Below are positions 1-8,349 of a DNA stretch of 64,000 nucleotides, piece by piece. A program made the translations under genes and the position numbers. Below the pieces are notes generated by a model that saw only the letters and a list, made by a program, of their open reading frames with translations, did not search any database and was not told the DNA's origin. Source of the DNA: Bacillus sp. BA3 (lineage in GTDB: Bacteria; Bacillota; Bacilli; Bacillales; DSM-1321); contig PIZR01000006.1 of the NCBI GenBank assembly GCA_002835675.1, forward strand, positions 177,754 to 241,753, given 5' to 3'. The first letter of the stretch is position 1. Each line of letters opens with the position of its first letter.

Positions 1-454
1 TTTGTATGGCATGACCAATATCTCCAATCCGATTGCCTTCCACACATACTTCAATCGCCTTATATAAAGATTCCTTCGTCACATGAACCAAATGCTCGGT
101 TTCCTTTGAAACCTTACCGACCGTATACGTCCAGGCTGAATCGGCAAGGGCCCCGTTATAATTGACGACCATATCAATCGTTACGATATCTCCATTTTTC
201 AAAGGGGTCTTACGAGGGAAACCATGACAGATTTCTTCATTTATGCTGGCACATGTCGCATACTCATACCCTTTGTAACCCTTTTGTTCCGGCTTCGCAC
301 CATGTTTTTTTAAGAATCCTTCAACAAATTCTTCTATTTCCCATGTTGTCACCCCAGGAACAATCAACTTAGCAATCTCCCTATGACAAGCTGCCAAAAT
401 TTTACCCGATTCATGCATCGCTTGAATTTCACGTGCAGATTTTAATACGATCAA
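1..454 (-). CDS. map: type I methionine aminopeptidase (partial, C-terminus off window)
   Basis: Removes the N-terminal methionine from nascent proteins in the cytoplasm using two metal ions. The reverse strand reads MIVLKSAREIQAMHESG and continues without a stop to the window edge. The substrate-side histidine is visible in EEICHGFP, and the first two metal-ligand aspartates in TIDMVVNYNGALADSA; the remaining His and Glu ligands lie outside the window. I chose the TTG at 454 because AAGGAAGTG lies just upstream; an in-frame GTG at 463 would overlap that ribosome site. It is a single gene here with no visible operon partner. Bacillus genomes often carry two or three map paralogues, and I cannot tell which one this is. 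Confidence 0.88.
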   Translation of the reverse strand, partial: MIVLKSAREIQAMHESGKILAACHREIAKLIVPGVTTWEIEEFVEGFLKKHGAKPEQKGYKGYEYATCASINEEICHGFPRKTPLKNGDIVTIDMVVNYNGALADSAWTYTVGKVSKETEHLVHVTKESLYKAIEVCVEGNRIGDIGHAIQ

Positions 455-530
455 TTGTGACACTTCCTTTTTTATTCGTCTCTCCTTTTATTTTACTGCA
501 AAGATGAAAGTATATGAATCCTTTAAAATG

Positions 531-558
531 AAAAATCCCGGCAGCTGCCGGGATTTTT
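531..558 (-). terminator. bidirectional terminator after pfpI-like gene
   Basis: AAAAATCCCGGCAGCTGCCGGGATTTTT is a perfect dyad flanked by A and T runs. It overlaps the end of the PfpI-family gene and separates it from map, which reads the same way. Confidence 0.85.
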
Positions 559-560
559 CA

Positions 561-1076
561 TTATTTCAATAGATTGAGCGATTCCCGGTTAAATGCCGGA
601 AGATCTTCAGGTGTCCTGCTGGTTACAAGCTGGTTGCCGCAAACAACAACCTCCTTGTCCAAATATGTTGCACCTGCATATTCCATATCGACTTTAATGG
701 ATGTATATCCTGTTGCATGGCGTCCTTCAAGTGTTTTGGCTGTAATCAGCAACTGCGGTCCATGACAGATTGCAAATACAGGCTTCTTATCATCCATGAA
801 CGATTTGGCGAAAGATACGAAGCGTTCGTCAGCACGCAGCTGATCAGGCGAGAACCCACCGGGGATGAATAATGCATCGAAATTTTCCGGTTTCACTGAG
901 TCGATGCTTTCATCAATCTCGACTTCTACCTCCCCTTGTTTCCCTTTAACTGTTTTCCCTTTTATCATTTCAATCGTCGTTACCGTATGGCCGGCTTCTT
1001 CAAATGCCTTTGCCGGTTCACTATACTCCGAGTCCTCAAACATATTCGTTACTACACATGCGATATTTTTACCCAT
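561..1076 (-). CDS. PfpI/DJ-1 family protein (general stress protein 18 type)
   Basis: Class I glutamine-amidotransferase-like fold, 171 aa, the usual size for the PfpI/YraA/YfkM group. The nucleophile elbow is AICHGPQLL with Cys at about residue 104, and the N-terminal strand IACVVTNMFEDSEYSEP holds the conserved Glu region. Members were called intracellular proteases and later glyoxalase or deglycase enzymes; the true substrate is disputed, so I assign only the family. The start is supported by GAGGAGATG eight bases upstream. It stands alone, with the ComFB-like gene upstream and a terminator immediately after its stop. Confidence 0.9.
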   Translation of the reverse strand: MGKNIACVVTNMFEDSEYSEPAKAFEEAGHTVTTIEMIKGKTVKGKQGEVEVEIDESIDSVKPENFDALFIPGGFSPDQLRADERFVSFAKSFMDDKKPVFAICHGPQLLITAKTLEGRHATGYTSIKVDMEYAGATYLDKEVVVCGNQLVTSRTPEDLPAFNRESLNLLK

Positions 1077-1206
1077 AATAATTCATCTCCTCAATTTTTG
1101 ATCGAATGAACATACTTTGCACTTTATTTATGTTCCCTCTGCCACCATAAATAAAACACATAATTAATGTTAGTGCTAAATTTCATTAACCTATCCCCAA
1201 AGCAAA

Positions 1207-1482
1207 TCAATGTTTAGGATACTGGCCAACAACGTGTATCGCATTGATGATTCTTTTATTGATCCATTTCCTGTTTTCTTCTGTATTCAAATTTCCAAAT
1301 ATCCTTTTCCGCCCTTCTTCCGTGGTTACATAGTAATTAGGCAGGTTATTCAATGATAATGTGATGATGTCATTTTTACATTTACCGCATGAACAAAATG
1401 TTTGGTATTCCATACCTGACATTAAAACCTGCACCCAAGTCACAACGATTTCTTCCATCACATTTGTATATTCTCTTTCCAT
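1207..1482 (-). CDS. comFB: ComFB family protein (late competence development)
   Basis: A 91-aa protein matching the ComFB family: an N-terminal NVMEEIV segment, a cysteine cluster (CSCGKCKND, residues about 31-39) that may bind metal, then LSLNNLPNYYVTTEEG. In B. subtilis comFB lies between comFA and comFC and its role is unclear; cyanobacterial ComFB-domain proteins bind cyclic di-nucleotides. Here it is not near comFA/comFC but 45 bp downstream of motB on the same strand with no obvious terminator between, so it may be co-transcribed with motAB. The ribosome site AAGGAGA precedes the ATG. The family is confident; a competence role is not shown. Confidence 0.8.
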   Translation of the reverse strand: MEREYTNVMEEIVVTWVQVLMSGMEYQTFCSCGKCKNDIITLSLNNLPNYYVTTEEGRKRIFGNLNTEENRKWINKRIINAIHVVGQYPKH

Positions 1483-1527
1483 ATAATCTCCTTAAAAAAG
1501 AAAAACCCGTCCATTCCTGACAAGTTT

Positions 1528-2283
1528 TCACTCATTTATCGCTGTCCGTGGAACAATTAGGATTTCAACTCTCCGGTTTTTCGCCCTTCCTTTTTTCGTT
1601 TCATTGGAAGCAACCGGCTTGAATTCCCCATGTCCTTTAGCGCTGAACATTTCGGGATCCAACTCTTTATTTTCGAGGAGAAGCTTCATAAAATTCACGG
1701 ATCGCATCACGCTCAGATCCCAGTTGGATTCATACTGGTAATTCTTTATAGGAATATTATCTGTATGTCCGCTTACGATAATGTTTCTGGGTAAATCCAT
1801 GATTAGCAAATCCGAGATTTCCTTAGCGATTTTTCGGTTTTCACTTCTCACCTCAGCCACACCCGATTCGAACAGCACGTTTTCCCTAATTGAAATCAAC
1901 ATGCCTTCATCCGTTAGGTTCGTTCCCAATTTATTCGTTAAATCATTCTTTTGGATGTAGGCATTTACACGCTCCTGAACTTCCGTAAGTTCTTCTTGCT
2001 CGTTTTTCCCTAGCTTCTCAAGATCTTCCGCACCTGTTCTTTGTTCTGGTGACGTTGGCTCATTGCTGGGGGAATCACTTGGAAAATCCATAAAACCCGT
2101 TCCGCTTGTAAAAACCTGGTTAAATACATTGGACAACTGCTGGAACCTTACTGCATCAACCGAACTTGAAGCGAACAAGACGATAAAAAGCGCGAGAAGC
2201 AATGTTAAGATATCGGCGTAGGGAACCAGCCATGATTCATCGATATGCTCTTCATGCCTTTGTTTCTTTTTGCGCCTAGCCAT
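1528..2283 (-). CDS. motB: flagellar motor stator protein MotB
   Basis: Stator subunit anchoring the flagellar motor to peptidoglycan; 251 aa. A basic N-terminus (MARRKKKQ) leads into one membrane helix starting PYADILTLLLALFIVLFASS; the Asp in YADIL is the proton-carrying residue. The C-terminal OmpA-like domain contains ISGHTDNIPI-type residues (visible as VSGHTDNIPI) and the motif GRAKNRRVEIL. Sequence resembles B. subtilis MotB rather than the sodium-driven MotS, so proton coupling is expected. The ATG overlaps the motA stop by 8 bases and has only a weak ribosome site, implying translational coupling. Confidence 0.95.
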   Translation of the reverse strand: MARRKKKQRHEEHIDESWLVPYADILTLLLALFIVLFASSSVDAVRFQQLSNVFNQVFTSGTGFMDFPSDSPSNEPTSPEQRTGAEDLEKLGKNEQEELTEVQERVNAYIQKNDLTNKLGTNLTDEGMLISIRENVLFESGVAEVRSENRKIAKEISDLLIMDLPRNIIVSGHTDNIPIKNYQYESNWDLSVMRSVNFMKLLLENKELDPEMFSAKGHGEFKPVASNETKKGRAKNRRVEILIVPRTAINE

Positions 2284-3067
2284 CTTCTCTCACATCGCCT
2301 TCTAACCACTTTTTACGATCTCCAGCAGGCAAATATGATGTTAATTTCTGTTCAATCGTTCGGGGCGCTTCCCCTTCGATGATCGATAAAATACCTTCTA
2401 TCATCATTTCTTTGATTCGAACTTCCTGCTGCGACTTCCGTTTTAGTTTATTGGCAAATGGATGCCATAAAACATACCCCGTGTAAATACCCATCAAGGT
2501 TGCGACGAACGCGGCAGATATGGCATGCCCCAAAGCCTCCGTGTCGGCCATATTACCCAATGCAGCTATCAGCCCGATTACCGCACCCAATACACCCAGC
2601 GTCGGTGCGTATGTACCGGCTTGACTGAAAATCGCTGCCGCGCTTAGATGACGTTCTTCCATCGCATCTATTTCCTCTGCTAAAATATCACGAATATAAT
2701 CGGCACTTTGACCCTCGACTGCAAGATTCAAGCCATTTTTCAAAAAAGTATTATCCACCTGATCCGAAATGCTTTCCAATGCCAATAAGCCTTCTTTCCT
2801 GGCAATGACCGCCCATTCAGAAAAGGTTTTTATTAAATCTTCAGGCTTTGTCAATTTTTGTTCAAAGAATAAAATCTTGAATATTTTTGGTAGTCTTTTT
2901 AATTCCGACAAAGGGAAAGCCGTTACGACAGCAGCTATCGTCCCTACAATAATGATCAAAATAGCCGCCGGGTTTATCAGCGCCGTTACACTAACGCCTT
3001 TCAACACCATTCCGACCAAGATGGCCACGATACCCAGAACTACACCCAAAACTGATGTTATATCCAT
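2276..3067 (-). CDS. motA: flagellar motor stator protein MotA
   Basis: Four-helix stator subunit that forms the ion channel with MotB. Motifs include NPAAILIIIVGT near the N-terminus, the conserved GTYAPTLGVLGAVIGLIAAL helix, and HPFANKLKRKSQQE in the cytoplasmic tail; 263 aa from the ATG at 3067. I prefer this start (MDITSVLG, GGGTGAG just upstream) because it aligns with the B. subtilis N-terminus; an in-frame GTG at 3076 is the alternative. AAGGAGG at about 3099-3105 lies too far upstream for either start. Operon motA-motB, perhaps with comFB. Confidence 0.95.
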   Translation of the reverse strand: MDITSVLGVVLGIVAILVGMVLKGVSVTALINPAAILIIIVGTIAAVVTAFPLSELKRLPKIFKILFFEQKLTKPEDLIKTFSEWAVIARKEGLLALESISDQVDNTFLKNGLNLAVEGQSADYIRDILAEEIDAMEERHLSAAAIFSQAGTYAPTLGVLGAVIGLIAALGNMADTEALGHAISAAFVATLMGIYTGYVLWHPFANKLKRKSQQEVRIKEMMIEGILSIIEGEAPRTIEQKLTSYLPAGDRKKWLEGDVREDG

Positions 3068-3105
3068 AATACTCACCCATTCATTTAAAGTCTCGTCTCC
3101 TCCTT

Positions 3106-3113
3106 ATATCGGA
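3106..3113 (-). promoter_or_regulatory. possible sigma-D -10 element for motAB
   Basis: The reverse strand reads TCCGATAT, seven of eight bases of the sigma-D -10 consensus GCCGATAT used by B. subtilis motility genes. A good TAAA -35 at 15 bases upstream is not present (TCAC instead), so this is tentative. Confidence 0.35.
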
Positions 3114-3312
3114 TGAAGTTCAAAAAAAGTGAGGATTATTTTACTATTCGATTTCAATTTTCACTAAATCATCACAAAATCCACCAACTTTATTGCCTTG
3201 ATGAGCTTAACAAACAGCACATTTCAATATTTTGGGTACAATATCCTTTCAGAGCGGAATTACCAGCCTGTTTTGTACGAAATTATCTCAATACGTCTGG
3301 AATATGGGCATC

Positions 3313-3431
3313 TACTCGTGAGTTTTGCGGTTTCTACTCGTGAATTTTGGCTGTTTACTCGTGAGTTCAGCATTTTACTCGTGAGTTCAGCATTTTACTC
3401 GTGAGTTCAGCATTTTACTCGTGAATTCCGC
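3313..3431. repeat. tandem repeat array A, ~20-bp unit, six copies
   Basis: TACTCGTGARTT recurs at 3313, 3335, 3356, 3376, 3396 and 3416, periods 22, 21, 20, 20, 20. The three central units are identical (TACTCGTGAGTTCAGCATTT). It lies between the terminator of the AbrB-type gene and the motA promoter region. The upstream part of the gap (3114-3312) holds no gene I can support. Confidence 0.9.
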
Positions 3432-3436
3432 TTAAC

Positions 3437-3478
3437 GCAAAAAGGACAAAGCCTGTCAGCTTTGTCCCTGTTTTTGTT
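3437..3478 (-). terminator. terminator of AbrB-type membrane protein gene
   Basis: AAAAAGGACAAAGC, a short loop, then GCTTTGTCC followed by TGTTTTTG; on the reverse strand the stem is followed by CCTTTTTG. The hairpin overlaps the last codons of the gene. Confidence 0.75.
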
Positions 3479-4553
3479 TCCCGAGGTTTCTTCCGGCCAG
3501 CCATTTTATGATGGGTGACAGAAAAAATAAAATGAATAAGATCCTGAATAAATGAAAGCTTGTGACAACGGATAAATCCACATGCACCGACATGGCTGTG
3601 ACTGCCATTTCGGCGACACCGCCTGGCGCCATGCTCAAAAATAATTCGTTCGCCTGTAAAGATAGGATTGGGGCAAACTGAATGGAAAGATAATAGCAAA
3701 ATCCAATCAATAGGACATTACTGACGAATACGGCCCCGAACATCTTTCTGAAAAGTCGGGGGTTATCAACCTTCAGTGTGTAGCCTAAATGTGCGCCGAT
3801 CAACAATTGCGATAAGTTCAACCAAAAGTCAGGAATCTGCGGTGCACCTGGGCCTGCTAAATTGAATAGTGCTGCGGCCATGAGAGGTCCTAGCAAAAAA
3901 GGGAGCGGAAAATTGGCTTTCTTTGTGATGAAGATGAATATCAGCAATGTTACCAACATCATGATGGCTAATTTCCCATCATATTCAAATAAGAAAAACG
4001 GCCGCTCCGATACGGCCATTACCGCACCTGATTCAACTGACATTACATGGGTCACAATCCAAGGAACAATGGATATCACAAGGATGACCCGCAGTGTTTG
4101 CATGAAACCTACAACCGTTTCATCACTATCCTTCATTTCCTCACTTAAGACCACCATCTGGGAAAGGCCTCCCGGAAAACTGCCAAGCATCGATGTGCTC
4201 AAGGATAAGTTCATTCGCTTTCCGACAAACCATCCAGTCAACACTGTAAATGAAATGATTGCAATTGTCGTAAAAAGCATAACAGGCAGATATTCAATCA
4301 TCTCATTTAGCGATTGTTTCGTGAATGAACTGCCCAGTTGTAAACCTAGAATGACCAATCCAGTACTTCTAAAGGTTTTAGACCAATACAAGTACTTCCT
4401 TAACTTCACTTTAGCAATCATCACGACGAATAATGGTCCAAGCATCCATGGCAGGTATATTCCAAGGCTATCAAACGCATAACCACCCAGGAAAGCTAGA
4501 AAAGCTGTAAAGATGACTCTAAAACTCTTACTCTCGATTAAATTTACACTCAC
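3456..4553 (-). CDS. AbrB family integral membrane protein (COG3180 type)
   Basis: A polytopic membrane protein of about 365 aa built of two similar halves, each with a Gly/Pro-rich re-entrant motif: LGSFPGGLSQMVVLSEEM in the first half and LSMAPGGVAEMAVTAM in the second. This duplicated AbrB/YdcO-type domain (named after an ammonia-monooxygenase annotation, unrelated to the transition-state regulator) is a putative transporter of unknown substrate. I chose GTG at 4553 because AAGAAGG lies seven bases upstream; an ATG at 4586 with a weak site would add 11 residues. It is monocistronic, with mreBH divergent upstream. Confidence 0.8.
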   Translation of the reverse strand: MSVNLIESKSFRVIFTAFLAFLGGYAFDSLGIYLPWMLGPLFVVMIAKVKLRKYLYWSKTFRSTGLVILGLQLGSSFTKQSLNEMIEYLPVMLFTTIAIISFTVLTGWFVGKRMNLSLSTSMLGSFPGGLSQMVVLSEEMKDSDETVVGFMQTLRVILVISIVPWIVTHVMSVESGAVMAVSERPFFLFEYDGKLAIMMLVTLLIFIFITKKANFPLPFLLGPLMAAALFNLAGPGAPQIPDFWLNLSQLLIGAHLGYTLKVDNPRLFRKMFGAVFVSNVLLIGFCYYLSIQFAPILSLQANELFLSMAPGGVAEMAVTAMSVHVDLSVVTSFHLFRILFILFFLSPIIKWLAGRNLGKQKQGQS

Positions 4554-4847
4554 AAAATTACCTTCTTTATATAAGCGGATTTTCATCTTTATCTTAACAT
4601 AAAATAGGCGGATTCAAAGCTGCATCCACGCTTGTTTTCAACATTCCATTGTCAGGATGCCAATTGGACATTTGCCGTTCTTGGGGCGCCTCCCTCACCA
4701 GTGCATTTTTATATTTCATCATGTTTTCGCTCTATGAAAGGAACAGCACGGGACTTCCACTATTTACTAGATTTCCCACCCCCACAAATTCGCTATAAAA
4801 GGTAGAATGAGTATATAGGGGTCAAACTCTTATGGAGGGGTGACTAG

Positions 4848-5855
4848 ATGTTATCAAATACAGAAATAGGCATTGACTTAGGAACTGCAAATACGCTAGT
4901 TTACAGTAAAAATAAAGGAATCGTATTTAATGAGCCATCTGTGGTGGCCATTGATATAGAGACTAATAAAGTATTGGCAGTCGGTGTGGATGCAAAAAAC
5001 ATGATCGGGAAAACACCTGGAAATATTGTGGCAATCCGTCCGCTTAAGGATGGTGTCATTGCGGACTTTGATGTGACCGCGCAAATGCTTCGGGAAATCA
5101 TGAAAAAAGCAAGTAAGGCCTTAGGATTATCGATTCGCAAACCTAGTGTAGTGGTCTGTACACCATCAGGTTCCACATCAGTTGAGAGAAGGGCCATTCA
5201 GGATGCAGTCAAAAGCTGCGGAGCGAAACAGGTCCACCTTATCGAGGAACCAGTAGCAGCAGCAATAGGTGCGGGCTTGCCTGTCGAAGAGCCAGTTGCC
5301 AATGTCATCGTTGATATCGGCGGCGGAACGACTGAGGTCGCAATCATTTCTTATGGCGGCGTCGTTTCTTGCAATTCAATCAGAATTGGCGGAGATCAAT
5401 TGGATGAAGATATCAGCCAGTATGTCAGAAAAAAACATAATGTGCTGATTGGGGAAAGAACAGCCGAGGAAATAAAAAAAGAAATCGGCTACGCACTCGT
5501 TGAACATTCCGTGATCACCATGGAAGTCAGGGGCCGCGATCTTGTAACGGGTCTTCCAAAGCCAATTACAATATCATCCACTGACGTCCAGGAAGCCATC
5601 CAGGAATCGCTTCTCCATATACTGGAAGCAATCAGGGCCACTTTGGAAGATTGTCCTCCTGAATTGAGCGGGGATATCGTCGATCAAGGTGTCATCTTAT
5701 CCGGCGGGGGTGCACTTCTCAACGGGGTACAAGAATGGCTGACGAATGAAATCGTCGTCCCAGTCCAACTTGCAGATAACCCGCTTGAATCAGTTGCCAT
5801 CGGAACCGGGCTTTCACTTGAGGTCATTCACAAATTACAAAAAGCCGTATACTAG
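4848..5855 (+). CDS. mreBH: MreB-like actin homologue MreBH
   Basis: Bacterial actin that organises cell-wall synthesis; 335 aa, identical in length to B. subtilis MreBH. Phosphate-binding loops are visible: [13 protein letters not shown] at the N-terminus, [13 protein letters not shown] mid-protein, and [10 protein letters not shown] near the C-terminus, plus [15 protein letters not shown]. It resembles MreBH more than Mbl or MreB (no mreCD neighbours). In B. subtilis mreBH is stress-controlled by SigI and directs the LytE hydrolase; that is family knowledge. Ribosome site GGAGGGGTG precedes the ATG. The 260 bp upstream include an ACCCCC run (about 4784) but no convincing SigI -10. Confidence 0.93.
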   Translation: MLSNTEIGIDLGTANTLVYSKNKGIVFNEPSVVAIDIETNKVLAVGVDAKNMIGKTPGNIVAIRPLKDGVIADFDVTAQMLREIMKKASKALGLSIRKPSVVVCTPSGSTSVERRAIQDAVKSCGAKQVHLIEEPVAAAIGAGLPVEEPVANVIVDIGGGTTEVAIISYGGVVSCNSIRIGGDQLDEDISQYVRKKHNVLIGERTAEEIKKEIGYALVEHSVITMEVRGRDLVTGLPKPITISSTDVQEAIQESLLHILEAIRATLEDCPPELSGDIVDQGVILSGGGALLNGVQEWLTNEIVVPVQLADNPLESVAIGTGLSLEVIHKLQKAVY

Positions 5856-5874
5856 AAATAAATGGCTATCTTTG

Positions 5875-6003
5875 AACTGCACCCCAATTGTTAGACAACA
5901 TCTAACAATTGGAGGTGCAGTTTTTTTTCCTAAATATACGATAGACCAAAAATCAAATGCAGTTTTAGAGTACTTAGAAGGAAAAAAACCAAGAAAGACA
6001 TGA
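5875..6003 (+). mobile_element. IS3-type insertion sequence remnant (left end and start of orfA)
   Basis: A 21-bp hairpin (5875-5895 paired with 5901-5922, one bulge) followed by a T run, then a short reading frame KYTIDQKSNAVLEYLEGKK that ends at 6003. This layout, terminal hairpin then the helix-turn-helix start of OrfA, is what I recognise from IS3/IS150-group elements. No ATG precedes the frame and the rest of the element is missing. The hairpin and T run sit 20 bp after mreBH and probably act as its terminator. The following 6004-6177 holds nothing I can assign. Confidence 0.6.
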
Positions 6004-6177
6004 GGTTTACCCCCTCTGAAAAGATGGGTCGCTATCTAAAACATGAAATGGAAGGATTTGTTTCATCCTATACAAAATTACACTTGATGCGAGCACCTTG
6101 GTTACGTAATTCTAAGGTGATACGCCTATCCCCATAGCTCCGTCCTCCAGCAACCTTTTTTGCGTATCCAATACAAA

Positions 6178-6212
6178 GAAAAAAGACCTCAACATTTAAG
6201 TTGAGAATCTTT
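6178..6212 (-). terminator. terminator downstream of the frameshifted pseudogene
   Basis: On the reverse strand CTCAAC, TTAAAT loop, GTTGAG, then GTCTTTTTTC. It lies about 45 bp past the pseudogene stop. Confidence 0.6.
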
Positions 6213-6254
6213 CATGCTTTGTAAAGGTATATAGGATTCACCCTTATTTTATTA

Positions 6255-6668
6255 TCAAGGAAAACTCCCATTTGTTAAATCTTCCAATTCTTGAATTCTT
6301 AAGCCTTCAATATCCTTAATCCTAGAAGCTTCGGTATCATTTTCAGGATAAATAAAGCATTGTTTTTCATACGAAGAAGTAGCCAAACCAAAACTTTCCT
6401 TGTTTAAAAAATGACAAATCTTCAGGTGAATTTGGCATTTCCCACTCATAAAGCGATTTTGTAATCAATCTTATAATTTTCTTTGCATTCTCGTCAGCGT
6501 GAAAATAATAAACATTTGCTGTTTAATTACGTCATATTTAGCAACAATTTGTCCATTTAATGCAGGTTGCTGATCATTAATAACGCTGTCTAAAATTGCG
6601 ACTTTTTTAGGCTTATCATAAATACTGATATTAGACACATAGCCCAGATTTCTAACACTCAACATCAT
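6255..6668 (-). pseudogene. frameshifted hypothetical gene
   Basis: Three consecutive reading-frame segments on the reverse strand read like one protein broken by two frameshifts: MMLSVRNLGYVSNISIYDKP... to about 6515, then ANVYYFHADENAKKIIRL...GKFWFG in another frame to about 6390, then ATSSYEKQCFIYPENDTEAS...NGSFP to 6255. Each junction retains protein-like composition on both sides, and a terminator follows. The intact product would be about 135 aa. I do not recognise the family with confidence. It lies in the AT-rich accessory patch next to an IS remnant, consistent with decay of acquired DNA. Confidence 0.5.
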
Positions 6669-7043
6669 TAAATTTCACCTTAATTTCTTTACTACCAAAA
6701 TTGTATGCTGATAAATAACATAGTGATTATGTAAAGATTGTTTTTTCATGGTTATACCGCAACTCGATAAACTTGATTTATCTGCGTTACAAACACTTCC
6801 TTTAATACATCTGTTGTTCATTAACTTACAATCATTATTCACCATGAATTTTAAAATAAAATTAAATATTCAAACATCATTTCACCATTTATTTCTTTAT
6901 ACTATTATTCTTTTCTGAAACAGAACACTTCAAAATTGAGACGTAAATTGTGGATATTTACGATACTATAGTCCTTGTTAACAAATAGGTAATATGTGGT
7001 CACATATAAAAAAACTGAAAGGGTGTAATTATTTTCAGTTTCA

Positions 7044-7460
7044 GTGATATGTATATTATCAATTATAATAGCAATGCCCTCTTTTGCTTTTGCAGCAACT
7101 AACGCTTATAGCTTTACAATGAATCTTCGTATAGTTGATGGAAGTAAAAACGGTCAATATTTTAAATTAAATAAAGGAACTGCAAAATTAAGTGGTACAC
7201 ATTATCAATATAGCTCTGACCCTAGCCCTGTAGGTCCTAACCCCATAACTTATCAATTATGGAATAAGACCTCAGGTAACAGTTTTGGTACAATAAAAGC
7301 TACACCTAATAAAAATGGTACTTCTTCTAGTGTGTCAGGTAGCTATTCTGGTCTAGGTGGGGGTACTAAGTATTATTTGCAAATTTTTAGAGTTGATGAC
7401 GGTAGAAATATAAAAGGTTCAGGAAAAATATCAAATTACACAACTGGAAAGAGCTTATAA
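7044..7460 (+). CDS. small secreted protein, unknown function
   Basis: 138 aa. A hydrophobic N-terminus ending in PSFAFAA looks like a signal peptide with cleavage after AFA, leaving a mature domain of about 120 residues rich in Gly, Ser, Asn, Thr and aromatic residues (NAYSFTMNLRIVDGS, GSYSGLGGGTKYYLQIFRV), suggesting a beta-sandwich. The only in-frame start is GTG at 7044, poorly placed 19 bases after GAAAGGGTG; the region where an ATG is expected (about 7031) has none, so the start may be mutated or non-canonical. Base composition is AT-rich compared with flanking core genes. The next gene is a VanZ-like protein 56 bp downstream on the same strand. Confidence 0.55.
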   Translation: MICILSIIIAMPSFAFAATNAYSFTMNLRIVDGSKNGQYFKLNKGTAKLSGTHYQYSSDPSPVGPNPITYQLWNKTSGNSFGTIKATPNKNGTSSSVSGSYSGLGGGTKYYLQIFRVDDGRNIKGSGKISNYTTGKSL

Positions 7461-7516
7461 TTCTTTATAAGTTCTTTCTTTATTAAGATAATATTTTTAC
7501 GATAGGAGTCTCTAAA

Positions 7517-8089
7517 ATGGTTTATCATTTGAGCGGTTGGATTCTTTACAGTTTTATAATTTTATATATCATTTTGGCACTAATACTAAAATTAAGTTTC
7601 AAAAAAAGTTATACCTATCTTTTATTCTATACAATTATGTATGTTTATTTATGTAATGTTATAAACCTCACTCAATTCCCCATTTATGTAGATGATGATC
7701 AAAGAGAAGCGTTTGGGGGGCAAAATGTTTGGAGAGAAATGAATTTAATCCCATTTAAATATGAATTTACCAAATTGAGCTTTTTTAATATTTTAATGAC
7801 TGTCCCACTAGGCTTTGGATTACCCTTCTTATTTAGAGCCTCATTTAAGAAAATTTTAATAGCTGGTGTATTAACTGGAATAATTCTCGAATCAGGTCAA
7901 CTACTAACAGCTTTATATGCAGGATATACTTTTAGATTTGTTGATATTGATGATGTAATCTTTAATATATCAGGGACATTATTAGGATACTTCATTTTAT
8001 TTAAGTTATTTAAATTAACGTTTCATATCCTTGTGAGAAAGTTGCATTTAAAGTTTAATTCCATAGTTAAACATATCAATAATACATAA
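7517..8089 (+). CDS. VanZ-like family membrane protein
   Basis: 190 aa with about five hydrophobic segments. The VanZ-domain hallmarks are present: NLIPFKYE, NILMTVPLGFGLPFLF, GIILESGQLLTALY and VDIDDVIFNISGTLLGY. VanZ of enterococci gives low teicoplanin resistance, but most homologues have no known role. Start ATG has TAGGAG eight bases upstream. It shares orientation and AT-rich composition with the secreted protein upstream, so the two may form a small transferred unit. It does not sit with vanHAX-type genes, so a glycopeptide-resistance role should not be assumed. Confidence 0.85.
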   Translation: MVYHLSGWILYSFIILYIILALILKLSFKKSYTYLLFYTIMYVYLCNVINLTQFPIYVDDDQREAFGGQNVWREMNLIPFKYEFTKLSFFNILMTVPLGFGLPFLFRASFKKILIAGVLTGIILESGQLLTALYAGYTFRFVDIDDVIFNISGTLLGYFILFKLFKLTFHILVRKLHLKFNSIVKHINNT

Positions 8090-8179
8090 TAACGATTTAT
8101 CCTGTGAAAAACGCCATTTCAAATCGTTATCCGACTACACAGACACGGGTATGATGAAGCATCATCAGCGGGTCTCTAT

Positions 8180-8258
8180 TTGGCATGAGAATTCAAGGAG
8201 CAACAGCCATTTTCGCAGTCAACCTCAAACGAATTTTCACGAAAATCAAAGCAGAAAA
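8180..8258 (+). mobile_element. decayed transposase C-terminus
   Basis: The forward strand reads FGMRIQGATAIFAVNLKRI then FTKIKAEK and a stop, a helix pattern like the end of a DDE transposase. Upstream in the same frame two stops (near 8155) interrupt NAISNRYPTTQTRV. Family is uncertain. Confidence 0.4.
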
Positions 8259-8275
8259 GTAACTGAATATGAAAG

Positions 8276-8325
8276 AAATAGATCACTTCCTGTTCATTAT
8301 CGTACAGGAAGTGATCTATTTTTGT
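8276..8325 (+). terminator. long hairpin with T run
   Basis: AATAGATCACTTCCTGT, ten-base loop, ACAGGAAGTGATCTATT, then TTTG: a perfect 17-bp stem. It follows the transposase tail and may be its terminator. Confidence 0.6.
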
Positions 8326-8349
8326 TAAAAAAACAATAACTCATTCAAA

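Noticed and set aside
3313..3431. CRISPR array
   Set aside because: Units are contiguous with no unique spacers, and no cas genes are present; the same applies to 24688-24883.
3862..4482. 206-codon forward ORF
   Set aside because: Antisense shadow of the AbrB-type membrane protein gene.
4780..4847. SigI promoter of mreBH
   Set aside because: An ACCCCC -35-like run is present, but I could not find the CGAA -10 at the right distance.
7517..8089. Glycopeptide resistance gene
   Set aside because: VanZ-like domain only; no vanHAX or VanRS genes, and most VanZ homologues are unrelated to resistance.
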